The notes under the pieces: model-generated | Seen by the model: the letters and a program-made list of their open reading frames with translations, nothing else | Told to the model about the DNA's origin: nothing | Database searches by the model: none | Shown: in pieces, positions 34,286-45,300 of the stretch | Layout of the letters: each line of letters begins with the position of its first letter | Position numbering within the stretch: the first letter of the stretch is position 1 | Program-made: the position numbers and the translations under genes | Assembly: GCF_000987835.1 (NCBI RefSeq) | Contig: NZ_CP011308.1 | Span: 372,001-436,000, forward strand | Direction: 5' to 3' | Origin: Sulfurovum lithotrophicum | GTDB lineage: Bacteria; Campylobacterota; Campylobacteria; Campylobacterales; Sulfurovaceae | DNA: 64,000 nucleotides

Positions 34286-37266
34286 TGATGTATCAAAGCA
34301 ATATCTATGAATATTTGGAAAATTTAAGAGAAGAAAAACTTCTTCTCTGCAAAGATGATAAAGAGTCAATACAGATAAGAGATGTAGCACAACTGCTTGG
34401 GTTTGATACGTTTGTCCTACCCGATATCAGGGTGAATGTAGGTGAAGACCTTCGTGCCTATACAGAAGACCTTCAGCTCTTTTTTGCACAGCTTTCCGCC
34501 TATCATGCTTCCGACAGAAAAAAGATTCTCATTTCTCCAGTCCGGACTGTACTGCTGCCCTTTCCAAAACCTGAATTTTTCAGGAAGAAAGTCCTGGAAT
34601 TCGGTGACACGGTCGACCTGAACGCACTGAAAGATACTCTGTATCAATGGGGATACCATTTTACCGATATCGCTGCGAGCAGGGGAGAGGTCTCTTTCCG
34701 TGGTGATATCATCGATATCTTTCCTATCGATGCTGAAAAACCCTACCGTATCTCCCTTTTTGATGACGAGATAGAGTCGATACAGCATTATGATGAAGCG
34801 ACACAGAAGCGTTTTGAAGAGGAGTTGGACACTGTAGCGTTTACGCCTGCTTTTCTTGCACTTGACAAGGAGCAGTATGAGGCCCTTAAAAACAGAGTAG
34901 AGAGAAGCCGGTACGACACTTTTGTTAAAGATATAGATTCTCTTGGACTGTGGCATCTTGAGGATCTTGGTCAGAGTGCACTCGAACAGTTCCCAGCTGT
35001 TTGGGCGAGTAATCTGGATGAGGAACTCAAAGAGATCTACGAATTGGGTGAACCGCTGATACCGCGTAAAGATTTCCTGCTTCCTTCCGTGCCGGAGAGT
35101 GACCGCTACCGTGACCTTGAAGTGGTGGAGCCCAACAAACTGCTTGAGGTCCACAAAAACAAAAAGATCACGGTCATCGCCAGGAACGAGAGTATCGTCA
35201 GGGGCTCTGAGCTGAGCAGTTTTGAGAATATTGAATTCGTTTATCAGGACGGTATCGTCAATATCATGGGAGATGACAGGCTTGTCATCTCTTTGAACAA
35301 ACCGCTCAAGAAGAAACGGGTCAAGAAAGCGACGATCATCCTTGATGAACTCAAACCCGGTGATTATGTGGTGCATGAGAACCACGGTGTGGGTATCTTC
35401 AAAGGGATCGAAAAGCGTGATGTGCTGGGGGCGACCAGTGAATTTGTGGTGATCTTTTATCAGAATGAGGATTCTCTGCTCATTCCGGTCTCCTCTCTTG
35501 AAGTGATAGACCGCTATGTGGCAGAGGGCGGAGCACTGCCGGTTCTGGACAGGCTTGGCAAGGCAAGCTTTAAAAAGCTCAAAGGCAAGGTAAGGGAGAA
35601 ACTCTTTGCCATCGCTTCCCAGATCATCAATCTCTCCGCCCAGAGACACCTGAAAAAAGGTATCAGGATGAAGATCGACAGAGAGGAACATACGCTTTTC
35701 ATGTCCAAAGCCGGTTTCCTGCATACCGAAGATCAGGAAAGGGCGATCAACGATATGCTCGATGACATGAGTTCGGGCCGGATGATGGACCGTCTGCTCT
35801 CTGCCGATGTGGGATTCGGAAAAACGGAAGTGGCGATGAACGGGATGTTCGTTGCCGTCAGGAACGGTTACCAGGCTATGATGATCGCACCGACCACGCT
35901 GCTTAGTTCCCAGCATTACAAAAGCCTCAAGGAGCGTTTTTATGATTACGGGTTCAAAGTGGCCAAACTCGACCGTTTTTCTACGACCAAAGAGAAAAAT
36001 GCCATCCTGAAAGGATTGGCGGAAGGGAGCATTGATGTAGTAGTGGGTACACATGCACTGCTCAAGGCAAAGTTCAAGAACCTTGCTCTGGTAATCATAG
36101 ACGAAGAGCATAAGTTCGGTGTAAAACAGAAAGAGGCACTCAAAGAGATGAGTATCGATGTGCATCTGCTCTCGATGTCTGCCACACCTATACCGCGTTC
36201 ATTGAATATGGCGCTTTCAGAGGTCAAGAGCTTTTCTGAGATACTTACACCTCCGACAGAACGCCAGGGCGTCCGTACTTTTGTGAAGAGTTATGATGAC
36301 AAAGTGATCAAAGAGGCCATTCTGAGGGAGATGCGGCGCGGTGGGCAGATCTTCTATGTCTTCAACTCCATTGCCGGGATAGACGAGAAGAAGAAACAGT
36401 TGCTTGAAATTCTGCCTAAGCTTCGTGTTGCCGTACTGCACTCCAAGATCTCCGCTAAAGAGACGGAAGACGAGATGCTGAAGTTCGAGGATGGAGAGTA
36501 TGACGTACTGCTCTCCACCTCCATCGTCGAGTCAGGCATCCATATGCCGCATGCCAACACGATGATCGTCGATGGGGCGGACAATTTCGGTATCGCCGAC
36601 CTGCATCAGCTCAGAGGCCGTGTCGGACGGGGCGGAAGGGAAGGTTACTGCTACTTCATGGTAACGGACAAGGACAGATTGACCGAGAATGCCAAAAAGC
36701 GCCTCATCGCACTGGAATCGCACTCCGATCTCGGTTCGGGTGCCGTGCTGGCTTTCCATGACCTTGAGATCCGTGGTGGTGGTAACATCATCGGGGAAGC
36801 ACAAAGTGGACACATCAAGCAGATTGGTTATTCGCTCTACCTGCGTATGCTTGAAGATGCCATCAAAGAATTGAGTGGACAGGACAAAGAGGTAGCGCAT
36901 AACATCGATATGAAACTCTCCATTGACGCCTACCTGAACGAAGAGCTCATCGAAGAGGACAGGCTGCGGCTCGAACTCTACCGCAGGCTCTCACTGTGCG
37001 AAACAACAGGAGAGGTCTACGAGATAGAAGCCGAGATTGCCGACCGCTTTGGTAAACTTGACACCATCACCAGACAGTTTATCGATGTCATGGTCATGAA
37101 AGTACTGGCAAAAGAGCAGGGCATTTCCAAAGTTTCTTCCTACGGGGAGAATGTCTTCATTGAGTTCAGGGAAGAGGGCAAAGAGCGCGTGGTTTTAAAA
37201 TCCAACTCCAAAGATGATGACGATATCATTGCAACCGCGATGGGATATTTGAAGGGGAAACAATAG
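34285..37266 (+). CDS. mfd: Transcription-repair coupling factor
   Basis: Mfd releases stalled RNA polymerase and recruits UvrA. The 993-residue protein has a UvrB-homology N-terminal part, an RNAP-interacting CarD/RID module (PGDYVVHENHGVGIFKGIEK near residue 355), and the RecG-like SF2 motor with SADVGFGKTEVAMNG (Walker A), IIDEEHKFGVKQKE (DEEH), SMSATPIPRSLNMAL, STSIVESGIHMPHANT and QLRGRVGRG. A TRCF C-terminal domain follows. It is shorter than E. coli Mfd (about 1150), mainly in the N-terminal half. Its stop overlaps the start of the response regulator gene. Confidence 0.95.
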   Translation: MMYQSNIYEYLENLREEKLLLCKDDKESIQIRDVAQLLGFDTFVLPDIRVNVGEDLRAYTEDLQLFFAQLSAYHASDRKKILISPVRTVLLPFPKPEFFRKKVLEFGDTVDLNALKDTLYQWGYHFTDIAASRGEVSFRGDIIDIFPIDAEKPYRISLFDDEIESIQHYDEATQKRFEEELDTVAFTPAFLALDKEQYEALKNRVERSRYDTFVKDIDSLGLWHLEDLGQSALEQFPAVWASNLDEELKEIYELGEPLIPRKDFLLPSVPESDRYRDLEVVEPNKLLEVHKNKKITVIARNESIVRGSELSSFENIEFVYQDGIVNIMGDDRLVISLNKPLKKKRVKKATIILDELKPGDYVVHENHGVGIFKGIEKRDVLGATSEFVVIFYQNEDSLLIPVSSLEVIDRYVAEGGALPVLDRLGKASFKKLKGKVREKLFAIASQIINLSAQRHLKKGIRMKIDREEHTLFMSKAGFLHTEDQERAINDMLDDMSSGRMMDRLLSADVGFGKTEVAMNGMFVAVRNGYQAMMIAPTTLLSSQHYKSLKERFYDYGFKVAKLDRFSTTKEKNAILKGLAEGSIDVVVGTHALLKAKFKNLALVIIDEEHKFGVKQKEALKEMSIDVHLLSMSATPIPRSLNMALSEVKSFSEILTPPTERQGVRTFVKSYDDKVIKEAILREMRRGGQIFYVFNSIAGIDEKKKQLLEILPKLRVAVLHSKISAKETEDEMLKFEDGEYDVLLSTSIVESGIHMPHANTMIVDGADNFGIADLHQLRGRVGRGGREGYCYFMVTDKDRLTENAKKRLIALESHSDLGSGAVLAFHDLEIRGGGNIIGEAQSGHIKQIGYSLYLRMLEDAIKELSGQDKEVAHNIDMKLSIDAYLNEELIEEDRLRLELYRRLSLCETTGEVYEIEAEIADRFGKLDTITRQFIDVMVMKVLAKEQGISKVSSYGENVFIEFREEGKERVVLKSNSKDDDDIIATAMGYLKGKQ

Positions 37267-38012
37267 TGATTGGCTACAAGAGACTTTTCGAACTGACCAA
37301 TGCGTATTCGGTGCTGTTGGTGGAAGATTATGAGCCGCTTCGCAACGATATGGCAGAAATGCTGGAAGATCTTTTTGAAACGGTGGTAGCAGCATCGAAC
37401 GGTGTGGAAGCTTTGGGACTTTACGATGAGTATCGTACAAAACGCCACCGTACCTTTGATATTGTCATATCGGATATACAGATGCCGCTGATGAATGGGG
37501 TTGACCTTTGTGAGGCTCTGCGTGAACGCAACGAGGAACAGCAGATCATCATTCTTTCTGCCCATACGGACAGTAAATATCTTCTCAGGCTCATCAATCT
37601 GGGTATTGCACAATTCATCAGCAAGCCCGTACAGCATGACCGTCTGTTCGATTCACTCTCTTTTGTATGCGGAAAGGTCAGTAAAGAAAATGCAACAGTT
37701 TCTCAAGGCAGTATGCTTGATCTGGGAGAAAAAATGTTTTGGGACAAAGAGAGGAGCCTGCTGACGCAGAACGGTTATCCTGTGCAGTTGACCCGGCATG
37801 AGACCTTTCTGATGCAGTTATTGGTAAGAAAAGCTGAACAGGTATGCACGGGAGAGGAGATATTGCATTATTTCTACCTTGAGAGTGTTGAGCTGGATGA
37901 AAAAAATATACGGAACCTGGTCTTCAAACTGCGTAAAAAACTTCCCAAGAGTGTGATAAGCAGTATTTATGGTATGGGATACAAGTTCTCATTGTTCAGT
38001 CAGTCCTTTTAG
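37266..38012 (+). CDS. OmpR-type response regulator
   Basis: The 248-residue protein has a receiver domain with the phospho-acceptor aspartate near residue 70 (VISDIQMPLMNGVDL), a switch serine (IIILSAHTD) and lysine (ISKPVQ). A C-terminal winged-helix DNA-binding domain follows (QLTRHETFLMQLL, NIRNLVFKLRKKLP, IYGMGYKFS). The start is GTG 37266, overlapping the mfd TAG. It converges with a histidine kinase gene whose likely intended stop lies inside its own 3' end. The adjacent adhesin promoter carries an 11-base direct repeat, the spacing typical of OmpR/PhoB-family sites. Confidence 0.9.
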   Translation: MIGYKRLFELTNAYSVLLVEDYEPLRNDMAEMLEDLFETVVAASNGVEALGLYDEYRTKRHRTFDIVISDIQMPLMNGVDLCEALRERNEEQQIIILSAHTDSKYLLRLINLGIAQFISKPVQHDRLFDSLSFVCGKVSKENATVSQGSMLDLGEKMFWDKERSLLTQNGYPVQLTRHETFLMQLLVRKAEQVCTGEEILHYFYLESVELDEKNIRNLVFKLRKKLPKSVISSIYGMGYKFSLFSQSF

Positions 38013-38029
38013 GCTTATTGAAAGTGAGG

Positions 38030-39049
38030 TCAAAGCAGACCCCCCCCGTTTTTGTTTCGCATCTTTATGGAACCGTTGTGGTGATCTTCCATAATGATCC
38101 TGGACATATACAGCCCAAGTCCTGTACCGACATTGTGCTCCTTGGTGCTGAAATAGGGTTCAAAGATCTTTTTGGCAACAGTAGCGTGAATTCCTCCGCC
38201 GTTGTCGTATATCCGTATGAGACACTGTTGTTTTTGTTGAAGCGTAGCGATAATGATCTTCGGGACTTGGATATTTTTTTCCAAAAAAATGTCTTCACTG
38301 TTTTTCAGCAGATTGAGTATGACCTGAATGATCTCATTTTCATACATCATGATCTCGGTATGGTCATTCAATTCTGTAATGACTTGAATGCCTTTGCCTT
38401 CAAGTGATTTTTGAATGATCATCAGGGCATTTTCAACGGGTTGGCTCAAGGGTGCTGTCGCCTTGCTTTTGTAGGGGTTGAAAAAGTTCCTGAAGTCGTC
38501 CGTCGTATCGGAAAGATAGCGCACATACTCCAGAATGCTGTCGTGTTTCCTTTGTAGATAAGCAAGGAACTTTTTTCGTTCGGTAGGTTGGGCAAGGTCG
38601 AATTTACCGCTTGCGATCTTCATGTTAACCCCTATGACAGCGGAATTTATGGCTCCAAGCGGCTGTTTCCACTGGTGCGAGATCATGCTGAGCATCTCTC
38701 CCATTGCAGCCATTCTCTGCTGTTGAAGTAGCAGTTCATCCTTGTGCCGCAACTCTTCCACCGCCAATTCCATCTGTTTTCTCAACCGTTTATTGTATTG
38801 GCGCTGTGCATAGAGGCTGAGCAGTATGAGCAGGACAAGCAGGGCAAAAGGAAAGAGCATTTTCAAAAGATTCTCAGCTGTATACCGGGTATTGTCGTCT
38901 GTATGCATGTTTTGTACCAAGCGTGCTTCACCCAAAGAGGTAAAGGTACTCTTTGGCTCTGATAGGTTAAGGTCTGAAGGCAGAGTTTTTGCATGTAAAA
39001 AAAGATGAAAGGTCAGGAAAAAAGATAAAAAAAGATATACAAATTTCAT
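38030..39049 (-). CDS. Sensor histidine kinase, 3' end out of frame at a G8 tract
   Basis: As read, 339 residues: a signal-like helix (about 1-20), a short periplasmic segment, a membrane helix (about 62-83), a coiled-coil, the phospho-acceptor ISHQWKQPLGAI, N-box VILNLLKNSED, G1 IYDNGGGI and G2 GTGLGLYMSR. No HAMP or PAS domain is seen. The frame ends abruptly (NKNGGGLL) in a run of eight G. With seven G the frame continues GGVCFDLTFNKPKRTD, the standard end of a HATPase domain, and stops at 37996-37998. The sequence is therefore either a phase-variant OFF/altered state or a homopolymer error. Confidence 0.85.
   Translation of the reverse strand: MKFVYLFLSFFLTFHLFLHAKTLPSDLNLSEPKSTFTSLGEARLVQNMHTDDNTRYTAENLLKMLFPFALLVLLILLSLYAQRQYNKRLRKQMELAVEELRHKDELLLQQQRMAAMGEMLSMISHQWKQPLGAINSAVIGVNMKIASGKFDLAQPTERKKFLAYLQRKHDSILEYVRYLSDTTDDFRNFFNPYKSKATAPLSQPVENALMIIQKSLEGKGIQVITELNDHTEIMMYENEIIQVILNLLKNSEDIFLEKNIQVPKIIIATLQQKQQCLIRIYDNGGGIHATVAKKIFEPYFSTKEHNVGTGLGLYMSRIIMEDHHNGSIKMRNKNGGGLL
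38040..38047. repeat. Homopolymer C8 (G8 on the kinase strand)
   Basis: Eight C on the plus strand, G on the coding strand of the histidine kinase, lie just before its C-terminus. Removing one base restores a conserved HATPase ending. Confidence 0.85.
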
Positions 39050-39108
39050 AGGCTGTCACCGGTGATGCTGGTTTTTATAAATGTACTATAGCATAATAAT
39101 ACTCTTTA

Positions 39109-39129
39109 CGTGACATTTGCGTGACATTT
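39109..39129. promoter_or_regulatory. 11-base-spaced direct repeat, putative response regulator site
   Basis: CGTGACATTT occurs at 39109-39118 and again at 39120-39129, an 11-base period placing both on the same DNA face. It ends six bases before a -10 box, over the -35 region. On the other strand it reads AAATGTCACG, like the TGTCA half-sites of PhoB boxes. Confidence 0.6.
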
Positions 39130-39135
39130 ATCTGT

Positions 39136-39141
39136 TATAAT
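39136..39141 (+). promoter_or_regulatory. -10 box of riboswitch 2 and the adhesin
   Basis: TATAAT in CTGTTATAATGC. No good -35 at 17 bases; the direct repeat occupies that place, as in activator-dependent promoters. Confidence 0.6.
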
Positions 39142-39189
39142 GCAATGTTATGTTATTCCCTTTCTAAATTGAAGAGAGGAAATACAGCA

Positions 39190-39280
39190 TATTGTCAAAG
39201 CCAAACCACCTGAGAAGGTGGGACGGAAAGCTACGGATCTCCCCCTTTTTTTTGAGGGCAGACCGCCGGGTTGCCAAAAT
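39190..39280 (+). promoter_or_regulatory. GEMM-I (cyclic di-GMP-I type) riboswitch 2
   Basis: It shares the core with copy 1: TATTG, then GCCAAACC, stem CCACCT/AGGTGG with a GAGA (GNRA) tetraloop, GGGACGGAAAGCT, a second, longer stem with a T8 loop, and CCGCCGGGTTGCC. Conserved positions match while the stems differ in sequence with compensating changes, which supports structure. It precedes the adhesin by about 30 bases. The base aligned with Vc2 G20 is again C (39201). Confidence 0.88.
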
Positions 39281-39311
39281 AAATATTTTACAAAATTACA
39301 AGGGGTTGTAA

Positions 39312-42300
39312 ATGAAGTTAATTTGGTCATGGTTGAGGGCGGTTGCCCTTTTTGGTTTTTTGTTTTTAGGTTTTGGGGTTCAGTTGCATGCTGAAGGTTC
39401 CTGGCAGATGGGGCTGAATGAAGATGTAACACATGAACAGCCATTGTTTCAATGGAACAGTACTTATAATAACTCAAGTACAGGTTTGGAAGTTAAAGAA
39501 CGACCTCTCTATGTTGATATCACAAATGCAAATGAAATTATAAATATTCATATTTGTGGAGAGGCAAATGGTGATAATCTGTCCATCGAGATTTATGATG
39601 AATCGGGTACAACCTTACTGGATTCCACGACAATGAATAGCTCAAATGTCGATTGTACTGATGATTTTAATGGTATATTGAGTGGAGGATATGAGTTTAT
39701 TCCAGGAGCAGTAGGTACCTATCAGATACGTTTAGACAATACACAAGGGACGCAAGATGTTTTAAAACGCTTTGATGTATTTGTCAAGACAAACCCTGGT
39801 GATGATGTGGACCCACGTATAGATCAAGGGCGGCTTTGGGCCTATAGATGGGCTTTTGATGCAGGTTCTTTTGGAGATAGCCACTCCACCAGTGCCAATT
39901 TATACGCTGTGGTTGACGGTGGGTTTAATGGCAGTTATTATACATGGGAACTTGATCTTGACCATTTTGCCGGATATGTATACGAATTAACAGCAAATAA
40001 TTTGGGACTTACGAGTCCTAATGCTGATGGAACGATTGTTGCCGCTTTGAGTGGATGTATTGATTCAGATAGTGCGGCACCCTGTCCTTCTGTATCTGGA
40101 AATAGAAACTATGTTGAAGCGCAATATAAACTTTATCTTTCCAACCCTGCTGCTTCTTACCCCAGGCCCACAACGCTGCCTGAGATTACAAATTTCCATT
40201 TTCTTGATGATCAAGGTGTTGATGATTCGATCTCACCAAGTGACACAGTGACAGTACAGGATACAGGAAACTTTCTCTTTACAACAAACTTGGCAATAAG
40301 TGGAACCTATACCATTATAATAGATGTAAACAATGATGATGTTTTTGGTAGTGGGGATGTATTTCTGAACGGAACAGCTGTACCTGGAGACAATAGTGTT
40401 AACTGGAATGGCGTAGATAATAGTGGTAATACCGTTCCTAATGGTACTTACAAAGCACAGATCGTTCTTAAAACAGGAGAGTTTCACTTTACTGCCGCGG
40501 ATGCAGAAACAAGTGGTGGTTCAGGTAATAATGGTTTGACAATCAATGCAGTTTTAGATAATGGTAGTATTGATACATCGAATAAAGTTTACTGGGATGA
40601 TAATAGTTATTTAGGGTTGACACATGCCGATTCATATAATGCAGACGGAACATATAAATACCACAATTGGGGTGATTTTACAAGTGGTGGTGATGGAAAT
40701 AAAGCATATTTGGATACTTATTCTATAGGAGCGACTTCCCAACCCGTCTTTCTTCGTTTGGCTATAGAACCTGATGATACGCCTCGGACCAAAATGACAG
40801 GCAAGGTATTTGACGATGCAAACGGCAACGGTGCATATGATTCTGGTGAAACAGGTTTCTCCAACATCACGATAGCTATTACAGATACGACAGGAACATT
40901 TTTTGTTTCAACAGATACAAATGGAGATTATGTAGCGTATACTTCGGCAACTGAATCCAGTGTAGTCATTGACGTAAATGAATCCACTCTCCCCGTAGGT
41001 TATGCCCAAACAGCGGGAACAGACCCCGAAACTGTTGATGTTTCAGCAGGCGGAACAATTTCAGTGGGAGATGATGGATATCAAGTACAAGCGGATCTTC
41101 GCACAACTAAAGTCGTGGATAAAGTATCTCCCAATGTTGGCGATACAGTTACCTATACGTTAACTGTCACAAATAATGGTCCCGCAGAAGCAACAAATGT
41201 AAGTTTGACAGATCAACTTCCAACTGGAATTACTTATGCTTCCAATACTCCAAGCCAGGGAACTTATAACTCTGGTACAGGTATTTGGACCATAGGAACA
41301 TTGGCAAATGGTGCAAGTGCGAACTTGACACTTTCAGGAACTGTTGATTCTGGAACATCTTTGTTGACAATTACTAACTTTACAACTTCGGCTACAGGAG
41401 ATCAAGCTGATCCAACTAATGTAAATGATGATCTTAATGAGTCTTTGACAGTAGTAAACAGGGGGCCTGCTGCAGTTAACGATAGTTATACAGTTGCTGA
41501 GGATAGTAGTGTGACTTTGTTACCATTAACAGCTGATAGCGATCCTGATGGTGACAGTATAGGGGTTGTTTCTATTAATGGTGTGACTTTGACCCCGGGT
41601 GTAGCACAAACGATTCTTGTAACAAACGGAACCGTAACTGTTGATGCAGTAGGTGTGATCACATTCACGCCAGATACAAACTATAATGGGCTGGTAAGTT
41701 TCCCGTATGTAATAAGTGATGGAAAAGGTGCTACAGCTACAGCAAATGAGAATATTACGGTCAACGGGGTGAACGATACACCAACAAGCACACCGATCGC
41801 CGACCAGACAAATGCCGATGCCGATACGCCAAGCGTGAATGTAAGCGGCAACTTCTCGGATCCGGACGGGGACACACTGACATACTCGGCGACAGGATTG
41901 CCAACAGGACTGAGCATCGATCCAAATACAGGAGTGATCAGCGGGACGATCGATAAATCGGCCAGCCAAAGCGGGCCGTACAGCGTCACGGTGACTGCAA
42001 AAGATTCAAGTAATGCAAGCACCAGCGAGACATTCAGTTGGACGGTAACCAACCCTGCACCGACAGCCAACCCGGATACAGGAAGCACAGCAGAAGATAC
42101 ACAATTGGTTGTGGCTGCGACAGGCGTACTGGGGAATGATACGGATCCAGATGGAGATACGCTTTCGGTGACTGGATATAATGTTGGTGCGAACACTGCA
42201 ACCGTAGGCAATCCGCTGGTACTGACAGAAGGTAACCTTACCATTGCAGCAGACGGTTCTTACACGTTTGATCCGGCAGCGAACTTTAACGGTCCTGTTC

Positions 42301-45300
42301 CGGCAGTAACCTATGCTATCAGTGACAGTAACGGCGGAACATCCAGTTCAACGCTTACAATTACAGTCACACCTCAAAACGATACACCGACAAGCACACC
42401 GATCGCCGACCAGACAAATGCCGATGCCGATACGCCAAGCGTGAATGTAAGCGGCAACTTCTCGGATCCGGACGGGGACACACTGACATACTCGGCGACA
42501 GGATTGCCAACAGGACTGAGCATCGATCCAAATACAGGAGTGATCAGCGGGACGATCGATAAATCGGCCAGCCAAAGCGGGCCGTACAGCGTCACGGTGA
42601 CTGCAAAAGATTCAAGTAATGCAAGCACCAGCGAGACATTCAGTTGGACGGTAACCAACCCTGCACCGACAGCCAACCCGGATACAGGAAGCACAGCAGA
42701 AGATACACAATTGGTTGTGGCTGCGACAGGCGTACTGGGGAATGATACGGATCCAGATGGAGATACGCTTTCGGTGACTGGATATAATGTTGGTGCGAAC
42801 ACTGCAACCGTAGGCAATCCGCTGGTACTGACAGAAGGTAACCTTACCATTGCAGCAGACGGTTCTTACACGTTTGATCCGGCAGCGAACTTTAACGGTC
42901 CTGTTCCGGCAGTAACCTATGCTATCAGTGACAGTAACGGCGGAACATCCAGTTCAACGCTTACAATTACAGTCACAGCAGTAGATGACCCGACAGTAGT
43001 CGCAGATGACAGTGCAACGACAGAAGAAGATACGCCGGTTGATATAGATGTTTTGGCAAACGATACTGATCCGGAAGGTACAAAGTCACCTGTAGCTTCA
43101 GTGACGGATGGGGAGCATGGAACAGTAACGATCAATCCTGATGGAACAGTAAAATATACTCCAGAAGAAAACTATAATGGCACAGATACCTTTACCTATA
43201 CAAATGAGGAAGGTAATACGGCAACGGTGACTGTTACAATAGACCCGGTTAACGATGCACCGGTAGCAGAAGATGACAGTCAGTCAACACCTATCAATAC
43301 AGCGGTATCAGTACCGGTACTGAACAATGATCATGATGTGGATGGTGATGTATTGGCAATAGTTGATGTTAATACGACAGATACCAATGGGACGGTGACA
43401 TTTGATGCGAATGGAACAGTAATCTTTACACCTGATACAGACTTTATCGGCACCACGGCATTTATCTATACAATAAGTGACGGAAATGGCGGGACAGATA
43501 TGGCAGTGGTGATCATTACTGTAACCGATCCTCAAGATCCGGAATCCAATTCCGTGGCGGCAGTTGCTGACAGTGCCAGTACGGACAATACAGCTTCTAT
43601 AGATATTCCGGTACTGAACAATGACTATGACCCTGAAGGCGATGAGTTTAATCTTACAACTATCATAACTCAACCATCCAATGGTACGGTGAGTATAGAA
43701 GATAACGGAACCCCTAATGATCCGTCGGATGACTATATTATCTATGATCCAAATACAGGATTTGTGGGTACGGATACGTTCGAGTATGAGATCACTGATG
43801 CAAACGGCAATACAGATGTAGCTATCGTTACTGTAACCGTTGTGGATCCTGCGACTGATGCTGTGCCGAATGCTGTGGCTGACGGTGCAACGACTGACCA
43901 GGAATTACCTGTAAGCATAGATGTATTGGGCAACGATACGCATCCTGACAATGATGATCTCAATATCACAGCATTCACCGAACCGTCAAATGGTACAGTG
44001 ACACTCGATGATAACGGGACACCTGATGATCCGACTGATGACAGGCTTGTCTATAGGCCGAATGCAGGATTCAGCGGCCATGATACCTTTATGTATACCA
44101 TTACTGACGAGAACGGTGATACTGCTTCAGCGGCAGTCACGGTAACTGTTGTTGCCGCTCCGGATGTCCTCATAGGAGATGCAATGATCGTAGAGGGTGG
44201 TGACCTTGTGTTTGATGTCAATCTTACACATGCCTATGGTGAAGACATTAACCTAACATTGACATTGGAAGATAATACGACAACCCAAGGTGAGGATTAT
44301 ATACCCACAACAGTAACAGTAGTGATCCCTGCTGGATCAACACATGTTACGGCATCAGTTAGCACAGAAGATGATGGACTGGTAGAGGCAGATGAATATC
44401 TTGATATCCATATCAGTACAGTCAATAGCGGTTCGGTAGGAGATAGTTCAGATACAGGAAGAGGAACAATTATTGATAATGACACACCGCCAACTGCTGA
44501 AGATGATAATGTGAATGCTACAAACGGAAGTGAGGTGACCATAGATGTCATACAGAATGATATTAATGGAACTTCAGACTTAAATGCATCAACGGTACGT
44601 ATTATAGATCCTGTTAATGGAGAGGTTACAACATATATTGTACCTGGTGAAGGTACCTGGACTGTCGACCCTGATACCGGAAAGATAACTTTTACTCCCG
44701 AACAAGGGTATGTGGGTGATCCAACACCGATTGAATATATCGTCTATGATGTAGACGGTAACAGTGATATAGGTAGGGTAACCATTAATTATATGCCGCT
44801 GGCAAACAATGATTCATATGGTCCTGTATTTGAAGGTGAGACTGCCACTCTTGATATCCTGAATAATGATATTAATACCTCATCACCATTGGATTCGACA
44901 CGCGTAAGTCTTGTACCTGGTACAGATGCAATAAATGTTTTGACGGATAGTGAAGGTGATGTGATAGGATTTACCGTACCTGATGAAGGAATGTGGTCTG
45001 TAGATGAAAGCACTGGTGAAGTTACATTTGATCCGGATGGAAATTTAGAGACTTCGGACCCGACACCGATTCAGTATACTGTCAGAGAAGAAAATGGTGA
45101 GGAAAGTAATAAAGCATTGATCAGTATTCACTATAGTGGAGGTCCAAATGCAACAGACAACCTTGATGTACCGGTCAGCTCTTATGCTCCGATAGTCATT
45201 GATGTATTGGCAAACAATGATGATTGGGGAGCGTTCGGTCCGGGAACGGAAAGCATCTCCTTTACCCAGCCGACATATGGTAATGTAGCATTGGATGATG

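Noticed and set aside
34417-36165. 582-residue minus-strand open frame opposite mfd
   Set aside because: It mirrors the codon pattern of mfd, has no recognisable domain and no ribosome-binding context; mfd motifs are unambiguous on the plus strand.
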